This document shows positions 35,457 through 45,214 of a DNA stretch of 64,000 nucleotides, one piece after another. The notes beneath the pieces were generated by a model, which searched no databases, had not been told where the DNA came from, and saw only the letters and a program-made list of their open reading frames with translations. Source of the stretch: Sequoia sempervirens (taxonomy: Eukaryota > Streptophyta > Pinopsida > Cupressales > Cupressaceae); assembly GCA_007258455.2 (NCBI GenBank), contig VDFB02358134.1, forward strand, positions 211,058,816 to 211,122,815, written 5' to 3'. A program made the position numbers and the translations under genes. Positions within the stretch are counted from its first letter, which is position 1. Every line of letters starts with the position of its first letter.

Positions 35457-35660
35457 CTGAACTACGTTGTCTCTGCGCTTTTGCTGCGTAGGCAAGGCTC
35501 AACTTTGGGCCCCCGAGACATTAGGTCAGTCCTTTTAGGTTGTCAAAATAAAAATCATGGCTCAATCTTTTGTCATTAAGACAAAGTTATTGGTCATGTC
35601 GAACTACGAGGTCTCTAAGTGTATGACGTAGGCAAGGCCATCAATTGATGAGCACCCGAG
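35457..35660 (+). repeat. Conserved 3' box, two tandem copies
   Basis: First copy 35457-35500: TGAACTACGTTGTCTCTGCG then TGCTGCGTAGGCAAGGC. Second copy 35600-35660: CGAACTACGAGGTCTCTAAG then GTAGGCAAGGCCATCAAT and TGATGAGC. A third lies in copy A at 19011. Both follow a minisatellite. Confidence 0.75.
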
Positions 35661-36205
35661 GCCACACTAGGTTAGTCCATTAAGGTTCATGGCGCTACAT
35701 TAGCACACACATCAAAATGTCTTCAAGTCAAACAAGTCATTTCAAAATAAGAAAAACTCTTAAAAAAAACTCTGGCAATTCCTTAATAAACATGACAATC
35801 ACATCAACATGTCAACATTGACATGTAGTCAACACAAGTCAATTTAGTCAACTTTAGTCAAACATAGTCAAAACAAGTCAAATTATCATAACCAGTCAAA
35901 CTGTCAACTCTTGGCTTATTCTTCAGATGTGTCTTTCTAAAGAACAACCTTTATCATTTATGCCTTAGGATGTGTCCTTCCTAGGCATCGTCATTGTCAT
36001 CTGGCATTTTGAGAGATCCTCTTGACATTTAATGGATCAATCCTCTTGACATCAACATCATTTAGAATATGTCCTTGAATTTGGGAATCTTTGGCATTCA
36101 TCATCTCGACATCGTCAAAACCTTAACACCTGGCATCTCGACATTTAAAACACTCAACATTCAAACACACTTGGCAAACATATCTTTGTATTTTGTCTTT
36201 AATTT
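35661..36205. other. Non-coding 3' region
   Basis: Anonymous, with a GTCAA-rich patch at 35800-35900 (AGTCAACACAAGTCAATTTA-like) and several CTTGACAT / CATCTCGACAT phrases. No coding features. Confidence 0.45.
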
Positions 36206-36210
36206 TTCAT

Positions 36211-36650
36211 CATGTTACTAGTTTCTCTGCAATGTCCTAACAATAGGATTTAGAGAAACAACAACGTATCATGATGATTGTCTTATTTTGTTTTTTTTTG
36301 GACTGTCATGTTACTAGTTTCTCTGCGATTTCTTGACAACAAGATTTAGAGAAGCAACAATGTATCATGATGGTTGGATTGATTTTTCATCATGCTACTA
36401 GTTTCTCGACGATGTCCTGAAAATAGTATTTAGAGAAGCAATGACGTATCATGATGATTTCTTTATTTTTTATTTTTTTGGATTGTCATGTTACTAGTTT
36501 CTTGATGATGTCTTGACAATAGGATTTAGAGAAGCAACTTGACATATCATGATGATTGGCTTGTCTTATCTTTTTTAGGAAATCAGGTTGCTAGTTCCTG
36601 AATGATGTTTTGGCAATAGGATTTAGAAAGGAAACGACATTTCATGACTT
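36211..36650 (+). repeat. Five-unit array of hairpin-forming repeats
   Basis: Units begin at 36211, 36307, 36391, 36487 and 36584, at spacings of 84-97 bp. Each has CATGTTACTAGTTTCTC, then a complementary arm such as AGAGAAAC, then CGTATCATGATGATTG. In unit 1 the outer arms are GTTTCTCT (36221-36228) and AGAGAAAC (36252-36259), with an inner TCCTA-ACAA-TAGGA. In unit 2 the inner stem is TCTTG-ACAA-CAAGA. Changes between units keep pairing. The function is unknown. Confidence 0.82.
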
Positions 36651-37128
36651 GTCTTTATTGTCTTTGTTTGTCTTTCTATGCTTGTGGTTGGTTATGACAA
36701 AAAGACTGAGGTAATTGTGCTCTTAGTATGAGTCATGATCATCCTTGTTTGTGACTGCTTGTTTGATGTGATGGTATGACCTTGCACACCTTGATCTATG
36801 ACATATCATGGTGTTTGTTGGCCATTACAATAATCTACCCAATGATGATTCGAGCAACGTCTATTAGTATTTTGGAAAATGTTGCAGAATTCTTTCCCAT
36901 CCCACCCTTCTTCATTTCCCCTCTAACATTTCATCTAGTCTACATCTTCATCAACATTTCTTCTCATCTTTTCGCTTATTTTGAGGGCACACTCATGTTC
37001 TCTTAACCTAAATGTCCTCTCGAGGGGGCATACTACTACCCCCCTCATCATTCTTCCTCATTTTATTTGGCACTGGGGCATCTTTTGACTTATTTTCTTT
37101 GTCACAATGCGATAGGCTGCATTATGAC
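36651..37128. other. 3' end of the internal region
   Basis: No domain is recognised. A CTCGAGGGGGCATACTACTA segment near 37019 is followed by CCTGGGGC-like and GGCACTGGGGCATC phrases before the polypurine tract. The frame 36776-37006 is unsupported. Confidence 0.4.
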
Positions 37129-37142
37129 AAAGTGGGGCAAAA
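37129..37142 (+). promoter_or_regulatory. Polypurine tract
   Basis: AAAGTGGGGCAAAA immediately before the 3' LTR; it would prime plus-strand DNA. The family's LTR at 52499 is preceded by AAAGAGGGGGAAAA. Confidence 0.8.
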
Positions 37143-38409
37143 TGTAGACACATAAAAATGGCCTAGACCTGCAAACCATATTTTTCTATGTCTTATCATA
37201 TTTCATCTATAGTCCAAATTTGACTATTAATTAAATATTTCTTAATTATTTAATTAATTCACATCTTTTATTCTTCTTGATTATTTAAATAAATTTTATT
37301 TATTTAAATATGTCATTAATATCCTATGTCCTCTTATAATTAAATAAATTCTTTAATTTATTTAACTATTGACCACCTTATCTTTTTCATCATAATTAAA
37401 TAATTAGTATTAATTATTTAATTCTCTCATTCAATTTCCTCCAAATTTAAATAAAACCATTTATTTAAATTTTCCTCTTTCCAAATAAATAAATTTTAAA
37501 TTATTTATTTTGTTGTCACATGACCCCACCCTTTTGAATTAAATTAATTTTAATTCAAATAGCTTTTTTCTCCATAAATCAAATAATTTTAAATTAATTA
37601 TTTGATTCTCTGGATTTTTTCCTCTTTTTAGTTAAATAAATCTTTATTTATTTAATTAGATTCCATATCTTGATTTTTGAATTAAAAATTAGTATTTAAT
37701 TCAAAATGAAGATTTTTCCTCCTTATCACAATCTTTTGTAATTAGATAATATCTTTATTATCTAATTATCCATTTCTCATTTAAATGGAAAAAGATTTGA
37801 TTTTCTCTCCAACTCAATGCTTTTTCTGTATTGATCTTATCTTCTATATTCCTCTTTGTCTCAACTATTCTCCATCGTTGATTAAATTATTTTTAATTTA
37901 ATCTTGACCATTCATATTTTCTAATTGAACCCTAACCCTACTTGCTAATTGTCACATTGAATCTTTTCCATTGATTATAGGGAAATTTCTCATCTTCAAT
38001 CTTGGCCTTTCATCCAAAATTGCATTTTTTATAAAATGACAACTTTGGTCTCATTTTGTCATCTCTCATATCTTAGGCAATCCTAGCATCTTAGCTTCTT
38101 GACATTTTTCTATTTAGTCATAATTTATATTTGCTTACTAGTTGCATAGTGCATAGTTTAGCATTTCATTTGAATCCTTCATCACTTGTTTGGTCTTGGC
38201 ATTGTCAAAGATTGCTCACATTAAATATGAGGGTACATCATATTTCCAACAAGTTGAGAAGGTATAATGGAGGTCAGCCATGGAGAATGAAGACATTTGG
38301 GTGAGATCATTCATTTTTTTCATTTATTTTTCTTTGCACTCTATTATTGCTTTGGGTTTTTATTTATTATGATATAATCATGCTAACTTGAATATTTCCC
38401 ATAGTTACA
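37143..38409 (+). repeat. 3' LTR of the pol-less element
   Basis: 1,267 bp, TGTAGACAC to GTTACA. It has the same order of AT-rich blocks, an AACCCTAACCCT stretch near 37926 and a TATA-like TATAAAATGACA near 38030 as in the 5' LTR. Substitutions and small indels are numerous, so the insertion is not recent. Confidence 0.9.
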
Positions 38410-38414
38410 CCAAC

Positions 38415-38940
38415 AATTTGGGATTTCTTTGAATCCCAAAAAATGTGTTTTCGGAGTACCTCCAGGTAAGTTACTTGGCTTTGTAGTATATAAGGAGGGA
38501 ATAGCAATAGACCTCAAAAGGGTTAGATCTATAATGGAATTACCCCTGCCAATGAATCAGAAGGGACTAAAATCTTTTTTGGGGAAGATCAATTTTTTCA
38601 GCAGGTTCATATTAGATTTCACATGCATTGCGAGACCAATTACACTGATGCTTAAGAAAAACCTAATTTTGAGCAGCTAAAGATAGCAATCTCCACAACC
38701 CCAGTATTGGTTACCCATGAATTTTCCAAATACTTTCTACTCTATGTGTATAGTGGCCAACATAGCATAGCTTTGGTGCTCATTCAAAAGTGTGAGGAGG
38801 ATAATGGAGAGAATCCTATTGCATTCCACTCAAGGACCCTTAAAGGTTATGAAGCTAGGTATAATTTTGTAGAAAAGAAGGATTTTTCCATTTTTAAAAG
38901 GTTAAAGAAGTTCTGACACTTCGTGTCGGCCAACAAGATC
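38415..38940 (+). pseudogene. Gypsy reverse transcriptase C-terminus and ordinary RNase H
   Basis: It resumes right after the target duplication with FGISLNPKKCVFGVPPGKLL and GFVV, then KSFLGKINFFSRFI, the usual thumb and connection. The RNase H follows: VTHEFSKYFLLYVYSGQHSI, where the usual Asp (YxDAS) has become Tyr-Ser. The chain continues GENPIAFHSRTLKGYEARYN (the catalytic-Glu region, normally ExNYx) and KKFRHF with its Arg codon changed to TGA. The domains are in frame with 25869 before the insertion. The altered first Asp means the RNase H would be inactive. Confidence 0.88.
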
Positions 38941-39179
38941 ACTATTCTCATTGTGCATCCCAGTGTGTAGGAATATATCACAAAAGGTGAGATAACAAAA
39001 AAGAGGGAAATTTTGATCACCAAGATCCTAGAATATGATATGGACATTAGACCAACCAAGTTGGTTTGGGGAAGAGGTTTGTGTGAATACATTGCATAGG
39101 AATCAAGTCTCGTAGCTGAAAATGAGACCAATTAGGTCTACTCGAACCAATGTGAATCCAACAAATCTTGGGTGGCTGA

Positions 39180-40411
39180 TCAAACACAGTATATGCAAAA
39201 GGGGTACTACCTGACAAGCCTTCCATTCCATAAAAGGTGATACTACCAATTACAAGGCATTAGGTATGTATTAATTGAGGGTGTATTATTCAAGTGAAAT
39301 TATGATGGTGTATTGCTCCGATGTTTAGACAAGTTGCAAGAAAAAAGAGTTTTCAATGAATTCCATCGCAGTCCTAAGGGTGGACATTTCTCTGCCAAGA
39401 CTATCACTTTAAAGATAATGTGAGTAGGATATTATTGGCCCTCTATGTTTTCTAAAACACATCATCTAGTGCAAAAGTGTACCTAGTGCCAATTTTTTGT
39501 TTGCAAAAGAAAGAATGTCATTTTCCCCCTAAGACCAATTATAACCGAGGAACCCTTTGCTCAATGGGGTTTAGATTTTATCAGAATGATAAATCCTATT
39601 TCTAGCATCGAAAACAAGTGGATCCTCACAACAACCAACTACTTCATAAGGTGGATAGAGGTCGTAGCCCTAAAAAATGCCACAGAGGGGGAAATTGTTA
39701 ATTTCCTTAAAGAGCTATTAGCTAGATTTGGCCTGCCCAAGACCATCATATCCAACAATGTCGAGATTTTATAGGATTAGGGATGTCAAATTTTGCTATC
39801 AGACATGGGATTTTCCTTAAAACTTCATAAAATACCCATAAGGAAATGGGTTAGCAGAGTCAACCAACAAAAACCTAATTAGGTTAATCAAGTGCATTGG
39901 GTCAGAATGACAAAGGGATTGGCACAAGCATCTACAAACTGCTATGTGGGCAGACCGGATTACTCCCAAGAAAAGTTTGAAGACCTCCCCTTATGAATTG
40001 ATGTATGGAAAATAGGTAGTGTTACCCATTTCCATAGAAATTCCTACCATACAACTACTAAAAGCGCTGGAAATTGAAGAAAGTGGCAAAATGGAGGGAC
40101 AACTGGCATAACTCCTCAAATTGGAGGAAGATAGAGAAAAAGCTTATGGAGCTATGATCAACCATAAAAAATAAGTAAAGCGATGGTTTGGAAAAAATAA
40201 TTCTAACCCAAAATTCAAAGAGGGGAGCCTAGTGCTAAAGTACGATGAACATACTGCAAAACTAGGGAAACACACAAAATTTGAAGCACTATGGAAGGGA
40301 CCCTTTTGAATCAGCACGTGCAAGGAAAAGAATGTGTATGAACTTGAAGATATGGAAGAAAACGCTTTAGACATACCAATGAATGGTATTTATCTAAATT
40401 TATTCCATTAA
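39180..40411 (+). pseudogene. Gypsy integrase (broken)
   Basis: The zinc part is recognisable around 39330-39490: VFNEFHRSPKGGHFSAKTI, then a HLVQKCT*C with the second Cys. The core has FAQWGLDFIRM with the first Asp. The second is altered: TIISNNVEIL replaces the usual SDNG, an Asp-to-Asn change. Further, broken pieces (KEFED-like TSPYELMYGK region near 39990) and KWKGPF-like C-terminus (near 40290) extend to EWYLSKFIP at 40411. TGA in LFKRNYDG and in KIMRVGYYW are CGA-to-TGA changes. The enzyme would insert cDNA into chromatin; here it is dead. Confidence 0.87.
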
Positions 40412-40892
40412 AATATGCAGTTCTTTAAAAAATTTAACAGTTATGTACCATATGTAATTTTTTTTGTAAAAACGTTTTAAATTTTGAGAATAAGCCATTT
40501 GCGAATAACATAGAAGAAGTGAAAATTTTGTATTATATTATATTCATCAAAAATTTAAAATGTAATAAAAATCTTGAGGCTTAGATTTAAACATGAGGCT
40601 CTCTCGAGAAAACCCAAGAAGAGTTACAGAGCAAAAAGATGCAAAAAGGAGGCAACCTGCAAAAATCAGTAAAGAAAAGCCTCCTGCCATTGTCTGGGAA
40701 GCCGAAACAACTCATTATCGGGTTCTTCTTCTTCTTCTTCTTGTCTATCAGGGCAAAAAAATGGTCTAAAAACACAACACACGCGGGCTCTAAACGATGA
40801 AGACCAAAGGCCTATTCGTGATGACTCTACACCAAAAACTAGAAGTGCTTCGTCCAGGTGAGCCTTGGAACATTTTCCACAATATGCTCTGG
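40412..40892. other. Spacer with a CTT microsatellite and a minus-strand frame
   Basis: It holds (TTC)6-7 at about 40725-40742 and no gypsy LTR. An 81-codon minus-strand frame (40911-40666) includes CGKCSKAHLDEALLVFG and six Glu residues from the microsatellite. It lies next to the LTR at 40893, opposite the gene-like minus-strand remnant at 44636-45114. The two may once have been joined, but no matching target duplication was found. Confidence 0.4.
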
Positions 40893-42243
40893 TGCAAGGG
40901 CACCAAGTCATTTTATGTAAATGTGGTCTTTTGATAGATTTTAGGATGTGTGAGTCTTTTTTCCATTAAATAATGTCAAAATATACCATTGGTAATGTAT
41001 CTTGGGTCATTTGGTTGGTTTAGGGGCTTATTGTGCAAATGTTGCAAAACTTGTAAAAGTTGTCAAAAATGCAAGATTGCAAAAATGCAAAAATTGCAAG
41101 ATTGGGGAATGCCAATGGTCAAGTATCTTAAAATTTGGTTGAGTTAGTTGTTTTAGGAGGGAAAATGTTTAAATATGTGTGGAAGACTTGATGTGAGGTG
41201 TTGGTGGATCATTCTTGAAGTTTATAGAATAAAATACATTGTTCTCTTTGCATTTTTTGTATTTTCCCTAGTAATTTGTTGTTGTAGGGATCTATACGAT
41301 TCCATACAGAGTCTCATTGCTCTAAAGATGGTTGAATTTGATAGATGACTGTTGTACCTTCATTTTGAATCTAATCTTGTGATTTTTCATTGAGTTTAAG
41401 GATTTTTGTTGGCAATTTTTAGGAAATGGTTTAGTTAACCCTGTTTTGAGAGTTTGAAGCCCTTTAAAATGCAATAAGACCCATTCCACCAATTTTATCT
41501 CATTTAGCTTGGTGGAATGGGTCCAATATGGTTGGTTTAGATGCTAAAGTGGGTTTTGAGAGCAGGGGAAGGAAATTGGCGGTGTTTGGAGTGTTTTCCT
41601 AGAGGAAGTACCATGGATTTTAGCTTAGTTTGAATGGCTAGAGGCTAGGGTTTGTGCAAAGGCTTGTAGGATTGGTAAAATAATGGTGGAATGAGTTTTT
41701 GCAAGGTATATGGAATGTGCTTGAAGCCCTGGTTTGCAAAGTGAAGGCTTTGGGGTTGTAGTTTCATGAAACCCTCCTTGTTCAAGTGTAGGAAAGCCTA
41801 GAACAAGAGTTTATTGGTTTGGTGATTAAGGTAGCATCTTGGAGGCTAAATTTTTTTGAATCTATGGTTTTGTAGGTTGGTGAAGGTGTTTCAATGAGAA
41901 TTTAGAATTGGGAAATTTTTTATGTTGGATTTGCTTTGAAAAAGAGACCTATTTGAGGTCTTGGGTAGCGTAGCACCATCAGGTTGAGGGATTTGATCTT
42001 AAACAACCTATTCACCTTTTGAGATATTATAAAGAAGATGGTAATGGCTATCTGGAATGTGGATATTTTGTGGGTTTGAAAGGTATTTTGCAAGATAGGT
42101 ACAAGAAACTAGGTTTGCAGATCTATAAGGTAAATTGTGAGATTGTATGAGGAATCACCCTCATCAGGGTTTTGGAGATTAAATATTTGTATAAATTAGT
42201 TGTAATTATGATTTGTAGTTGATTGCCTCCCTATTCTATATCA
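40893..42243 (+). repeat. Gypsy 5' LTR
   Basis: 1,351 bp from TGCAAGGGCACC to CTATATCA. It is matched by 43290-44635 throughout, including GACCCATTCCACCAATTTTA and CTAGAGGCTAGGGTTTGTGC. By eye about one base in ten differs. Confidence 0.9.
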
Positions 42244-42257
42244 ATTGGTATCTAAGC
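42244..42257 (+). promoter_or_regulatory. Primer-binding site (initiator-Met tRNA type)
   Basis: ATTGGTATCTAAGCAT follows the LTR directly and matches TGGTATCAGAGC at ten of twelve positions. Confidence 0.8.
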
Positions 42258-42308
42258 ATAGATGTCATATTATTTGAGGGTGAAAAGTGAGAAGTTGAAG
42301 AGACAAGA

Positions 42309-42862
42309 TGCCTCCTAAGGGTAACAATATGGCTAGGAAGATGCAAGAAATGAAATAGAAGATTGAGAGAGAGATTAGGAAGTTGAAGGAACTAAAAAAT
42401 GGGTTGGTAGCAAGGCTGGAAAGTGTTGAAATAGGTCAGAAGAGAGGTGTGGTTGTAGGTGATGAAAGTGACTCTGAAGAGGAAGAAGACGAAGAGTATG
42501 AAGATGTGAAAGAAGAATTGGATCCTGAAGAGCAAAAGATGGCAAAGCTACTGAAGGAAGTTAATGGAGATAAACATAAGGTAAAAATTGATTTTCCTAT
42601 GTATGGAGGTAACCTTAATGATGAAGAATCGTTAGATTGGATTGTAGCATTGGATGACTACTTTGAATGCAAGGATGTACCTGATGAACAAAAGGTAAAG
42701 ATAGCAAAAACCAAATTGAAGGGGCATGCACTAGTATGGTGGGATTATGAACAAGCTAAAAGGAGAAGGGAAGGTAAGGAAAAAAAAATTTCTTGGGATA
42801 GAATGGTGGCCAAATTGAAAGGTAAATTCTTACCAAGTGATTATGCATTAGTTTCTCTTTAG
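42309..42862 (+). pseudogene. Gypsy Gag front part
   Basis: ATG at 42309 (MPPKGNNMARKMQEMK), a TAG, then a 159-codon open frame at 42383-42862. That frame has an acidic run (DESDSEEEEDEEYEDV) and then the capsid: IDFPMYGGNLNDEESLDWIV, FECKDVPDEQKVKIAKTKLK, HALVWWDYEQAKRRREGKEK and WDRMVAKLKGKFLPSDY. This is the Retrotrans_gag pattern of plant gypsy elements (W..ald.yF, A...l.G.AlvWW, W..m...l...F.P.dY). It stops right where the sequence turns into inverted gag. The third gypsy (55.5 kb) carries a relative of this Gag. Confidence 0.88.
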
Positions 42863-43052
42863 CCCTTATTGCCATTTGGTAGCACTCTTCAATTGTCTTT
42901 GGATTGTACAAACTCAACTCATCCTAGATGTTGAACCTTAGTCCACTGAGATATTTAGTAACCTTTTCTGCATCATCATCCACGTGTCTTGATCTTATGC
43001 TCAACTTATAAAACTCATTAGCATAAGTTTTGACATCCATTTCCCTTTGTTT
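42863..43052 (-). pseudogene. Inverted Gag segment
   Basis: On the minus strand from about 43052 to 42863 it reads KQREMDVKTYANEFYKLSIR, then RHVDDDAEKVTKYLSGLRFN, then DELSLYNPKTIEECYQMAIR. This is the part of Gag that normally follows FLPSDY by about ten residues. It abuts the forward gag end at 42862 head to head. It may be a local inversion, or part of a second inverted copy. The sequence after it (43053-43289) was not recognised. Confidence 0.85.
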
Positions 43053-43289
43053 CTAATGGTGGAAAGGTCAGAGTACTTACATTAAGACAATTTGCAAAGG
43101 TGGAGTAGTACTCAAGTGGCATCAAGTTCAAATGTGAAAGAATGGTACAAACCTGCAGTACCTGGTACAGTGGAAAGGATAACCACATGAAGGAGTATTT
43201 GACGGTCAAAGAGATGTTGGGAAGAAGAATGATAAACAACAATGCATTTCCAAAGGGACTTGGAATCTTCTTTTAGGCCAGGTGTATTG

Positions 43290-44635
43290 TGCAGGGGCAC
43301 CAAGTCATTTTTATGTAAATGTGGTATTTTCATAGATTTTAGGACATGTGTGAGTATTTTTGTCATTAATAGACCATTGTTAATGTATCTTGGGTCATTT
43401 GGTTGGTTTAGCGACTTATTGTGCAAATGTTACAAAACTTGTAAAAGTTGTCAAAAATGCAAGATTGCAAAAATGCAAAAATTGCAAGATTGGGGAATGC
43501 AAATGGTTAAGTATCTTAAAAGTTGGTTGGGATAGTTTTTTTAGGAGGTAAAAGGTTTAAATATGTGGGGAAGACTCAATGTGAGGTGTTGTTGGATTAT
43601 TCTTGAAGTCTACACAATAAAATACTCTGTTCTCTTTGCATTTTTTTGTATTTTCCCTGGTAATTTGTTGTTGCAAGGATCTATATGATTCCGTACAGGG
43701 TTTTATTGCTCTAAAGGTGGTTGAATTTGATAGAGGATTTTTTTACCTTCATTTTGAATCTAATCTTGTGAGTTGTCATTGAGTTTAAGGAGTTTTTTTG
43801 GAAATTTTTAGGAAACAGGTTTGTTAACCCTGTTTTGAGGGTTTGAAGCCCTTTTAAATGCAATAAGACCCATTCCACCAATTGTATCTCCTATAGCTTA
43901 GTGGAATGGGTCCAATATGGTATTTTTAGATGTTAAAGTGGGTTTTGAGACTAGGGGAAGGAAATTGGTGGTGTTTGGAGTGCTGTCCTAAAGGAAGTCT
44001 CATGGATTTTGGCTTAGTTTGAATGGCTAGAGGCTAGGGTTTGTGCAAAGGCCTATAGGATTGGTCAAATAGGTGGAATGAGTTTGTGTAGGGTATATGG
44101 AATGTGTTTGAAGCCCCGGTTTGTAGAGTGAAGGCTTGGGGGCTGTAGTTTCATGAAACCCTCCTTGTTTCATATGTAAGAAAGCCTAGAACAAGAGTTT
44201 ATTGGTTTGGTGATTAGGGCAACATCTTGGAGGCTAAAAATTGTTGAATCTATGGTTTTGTAGGTTGGTGAAGGTCTTTCAACAAGAATTTGGAATTGGG
44301 AAATTTTTTTATGTTGGAGTTACTTTGAAAAAGAGACCTATTTGAGGTCTTAGGCAGCGTAGCAGCATCAGGTTGAGGGATTTGGTCTAAAACAACCTAT
44401 TCACCTTTAGAGATATGGTAAAGAAGATAGTAATGGGTATATGGAATGATAGAGAATTTGTGAGTTTGAAAGGTATTTTTCACTTGATAGGTACAAGAAA
44501 CTAGGTTTACAGACCTACAAGGTAAACTGTGAGATTGTATGACGAACCACCCTTGTTAGGGTTTTGGAGATTAAATATTTGTAGAAACTAGTTGTAATTG
44601 TGATTAGTAGTTGATTGCCTCCTTTTTCTGCATCA
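43290..44635 (+). repeat. Gypsy 3' LTR
   Basis: 1,346 bp from TGCAGGGGCACC to CTGCATCA, paired with 40893-42243. No good polypurine tract precedes it, in keeping with rearrangement of the internal part. Confidence 0.9.
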
Positions 44636-45114
44636 TACTCCCATAGAAAAAAGGTGGTTGCTTGTTGAGAAGAGCAGTGGTGCATCTCAAGGTCCATGGT
44701 GTGAAAGTCAGAAAGGAACGGAAACCAGGGTACGTCTATCCCAACGTCCACATGCTTACATAGATCCATGGCACTCAAGATACCAACGCCAGGGATAGCC
44801 ACTTGCAATATCTCACCAAGCCCTTACATTAGTGCAGCGTCGAACATCTGGTGGCACAATTCAATTGTCATTGGTTTAGCCACGTTCAGGTCAAGCAGTG
44901 AGGCCACGAAGCAGGAAAGGACGTTGTAGTTGCTCCAAAGCTGATTCTCATTGTTAATGAAGTCTTGGCCAACTACCCACCTGAATGCAACTAAGGCAAG
45001 GAAGTTGCATTTCTTCACCAGGTGCTTAATTCAGTCACTAGTGACCTCTCCAAGAAAGCAGTATTGTGGCCTCTATGGGAGGAGCTGAATAGGAGTGCCT
45101 AAGCCACTAGACAT
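44636..45114 (-). pseudogene. Gene-like remnant of unknown family (minus strand)
   Basis: From ATG 45114-45112 one frame reads leftward to the LTR: MSSGLGTPIQLLP, a TAG, CFLGEVTSD, a TGA, then KKCNFLALVAFRWVVGQDFI, NNENQLWSNYNVLSCFVASL and LDLNVAKPMTIELCHQMFDA. After a TAA it continues VAIPGVGILSAMDLCKHVDV and DMDLEMHHC-like residues up to the gypsy LTR at 44635. Three stops in about 155 codons leave the protein broken. It is more G+C-rich than its neighbours. A TATA-like CTATATATAG lies about 100 bp upstream of the ATG. I do not recognise the protein; it could be an old host gene or a transposon protein. Confidence 0.5.
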
Positions 45115-45214
45115 TCTGAGAGAAAAGCGAATTATGGTGGAATGGGAGAAAGCAAAAAGCTTGCTAAACTTAAGTGGCTATATTTTTTAATGAATATTGC
45201 ATAAGGTGTTGTAG

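Larger units (their letters stand above)
25875..38409 (+). mobile_element. Pol-less LTR retrotransposon of 12.5 kb (copy B)
   Basis: 12,535 bp: 5' LTR 25875-27124, internal 27125-37142, 3' LTR 37143-38409. The LTRs begin TGTAGACAC and end TACA. The target duplication is CCAAT (25870-25874) against CCAAC (38410-38414), one mismatch. It interrupts the gypsy reverse transcriptase exactly. The 10-kb inside has a primer site, a 3-kb leader, a Gag N-terminus with SYP repeats, a second ORF, minisatellites, a hairpin array and a polypurine tract. It has no capsid, protease, RT, RNase H or integrase. It must have moved using enzymes made elsewhere. Two MITEs (31040 and 33276) inserted later. Confidence 0.92.
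22590..40411 (+). mobile_element. Tat-like Ty3/gypsy element, split by a younger LTR element
   Basis: Coding remnants in order are Gag tail with zinc knuckle, protease, a first RNase H, reverse transcriptase, a second RNase H and integrase. The left part is 22590-25869 and the right part 38415-40411. The reverse transcriptase reads directly across the 12.5-kb insert (FQKCQ to FGISLNPKKC). No LTRs of this element were found: the left end is cut at the truncated MITE, and the right end fades after the integrase. Many stops are CGA-to-TGA or CAG-to-TAG type. The extra RNase H suggests the Tat lineage; its position before the reverse transcriptase is unusual. Confidence 0.88.
40893..44635 (+). 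mobile_element. Ty3/gypsy element with inverted internal piece
   Basis: LTRs lie at 40893-42243 and 43290-44635, about 1.35 kb each and clearly paired (TGCAAGGGCACCAAGTC starts the first). The internal region is only 1,046 bp: a primer-binding site, the front of gag, then a gag segment on the minus strand, then an unassigned 235 bp. All of pol is gone. No target duplication was seen. It could be retained in this form by deletion, or by recombination between copies. Confidence 0.88.

Noticed and set aside
40888..44640. Target duplication around the second gypsy
   Set aside because: TCTGG on the left and TACTC on the right do not match, and shifting the LTR ends by a few bases did not help.
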